DNA of 6,396 nt from SCTG01 sp964384595 (lineage in GTDB: Bacteria > Nitrospirota > Nitrospiria > Nitrospirales > NS-4), in contig CAYLLY010000118.1 of NCBI GenBank assembly GCA_964384595.1, positions 1-6,396 on the forward strand. Reading direction: 5' to 3'. The notes under the pieces are model-generated. The model saw only the letters and a list, made by a program, of their open reading frames with translations. It did not search any database and was not told the DNA's origin. Below are positions 5,905-6,396 of the stretch, piece after piece (the first letter of the stretch is position 1; each line of letters opens with the position of its first letter). Position numbers and translations under genes: made by a program.

Positions 5905-6396
5905 CTAGTGGTGCAGATGCTTGAGCGTCGAGGCCATGAGGACGATGAAGATGCCGAACCAGAAGGCCGCGCGCAGGAAGGGGACGCCCTCCGGGTCCGC
6001 TTCTTCGTCCTCGGCTTGTCCCTTCTCCGCGGGCGCCGGCGGGAAGATGATGTTGTAGAGGAAGATCGTCATGATGCACATGACGAAGAAGAGCTTGACC
6101 CCCAGCGCGATGATATAGGGGTTGGTGAACCCTTCGCCGTTGATCGCCTTCATCAGCTTGTTGACGTACGCGATGTTGATCCCGCCGGTGACCAGGATGA
6201 TCAGCATGAGGGCGCCGATGATCCGCTGGTATCTCTGGTAGATCGCGTTGGCGAGCGGCTTGACGAGCTCGCCGGGGACCGATTTCCGCAGTGAAGGCAC
6301 CACCGCCATCATCAGCAGGCCGAGCCCGCCGATCCAGAGGATGGCCGACATCAGGTGAAGCCAGTGGTTCACGATGGGGATCCACTGGTCGACGAA
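5905..6396 (-). CDS. CopD-like four-helix membrane protein (5' end cut by window edge)
   Basis: The minus-strand frame ends at TAG (complement of 5905-5907) and is open through to base 6396. A GTG at 6370-6372 would give 155 residues, but it lacks a ribosome binding site, and the eight codons upstream (FVDQWIPI) continue the same protein style, so the true start is probably just outside the window. Numbered from the GTG, there are four membrane helices at about 5-25, 51-71, 85-110 and 133-151. The region between helices 3 and 4 is acidic (KGQAEDEEADPEG), as in a loop. The WLHLMSAILWIGGL opening, the RYQRIIGALMLIILVTGG second helix and the NPYIIALGVKLFFV third helix resemble the copper-resistance D (CopD) integral membrane family. 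Histidines at H3, H6 and in the C-terminal KHLHH could bind heme or copper. Family call by eye; substrate unknown. Confidence 0.8.
   Translation of the reverse strand, partial: FVDQWIPIVNHWLHLMSAILWIGGLGLLMMAVVPSLRKSVPGELVKPLANAIYQRYQRIIGALMLIILVTGGINIAYVNKLMKAINGEGFTNPYIIALGVKLFFVMCIMTIFLYNIIFPPAPAEKGQAEDEEADPEGVPFLRAAFWFGIFIVLMASTLKHLHH

Noticed and set aside
5889..5908. Small inverted repeat CTAGA/TCTAG in the convergent gap as a shared terminator
   Set aside because: The stem is only 5 A/T-containing pairs with a 9-nt loop and has no T-tract on either strand.
5864..6385. 173-codon minus-strand ORF overlapping the CopD-like gene
   Set aside because: Its product is rich in R, P, H and D with no membrane helices, while the other frame gives four clear helices with a natural loop pattern.

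Overview
The window is G+C-rich bacterial DNA with tightly packed genes. A LolA-type lipoprotein carrier and two more predicted Sec signal peptides or membrane anchors point to a Gram-negative (diderm) organism. A Nitrospirota-like source is possible, but that is an impression from gene order and protein style, not something the sequence proves.

Layout. Bases 1-123 are the 3' end of an unidentified plus-strand gene with a cysteine/histidine-rich tail. Bases 124-621 hold no large gene but are not empty. There is a near-consensus sigma70-type promoter (177-205), a strong ribosome binding site that can fold into a hairpin, a 32-codon proline-rich ORF (230-328), a run of small hairpins, and a textbook intrinsic terminator (524-560). 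This looks like one short transcript of about 350 nt, either a structured small RNA or a leader-peptide/attenuator unit ahead of ftsK. It is the most interesting and least explained part of the window.

From 622 comes a probable operon: ftsK (chromosome translocase at the division septum), lolA (periplasmic carrier of outer-membrane lipoproteins; its ATG overlaps the ftsK stop as ATGA), and, 10 nt later, a 129-residue membrane-anchored protein of unknown function whose soluble part resembles the BamE/SmpA-OmlA pattern. The ftsK-lolA pairing is also known in E. coli. After a 77-nt gap comes a 549-residue predicted exported protein with helical, TPR-like sequence (4209-5858). A convergent minus-strand gene (5905-6396, cut by the window edge) encodes a four-helix CopD-like membrane protein.

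Taken together the region concerns division and the cell envelope: chromosome clearance at the septum, lipoprotein traffic, and several uncharacterised envelope proteins. I see no mobile element, CRISPR array, tRNA, rRNA or evident horizontally acquired block.
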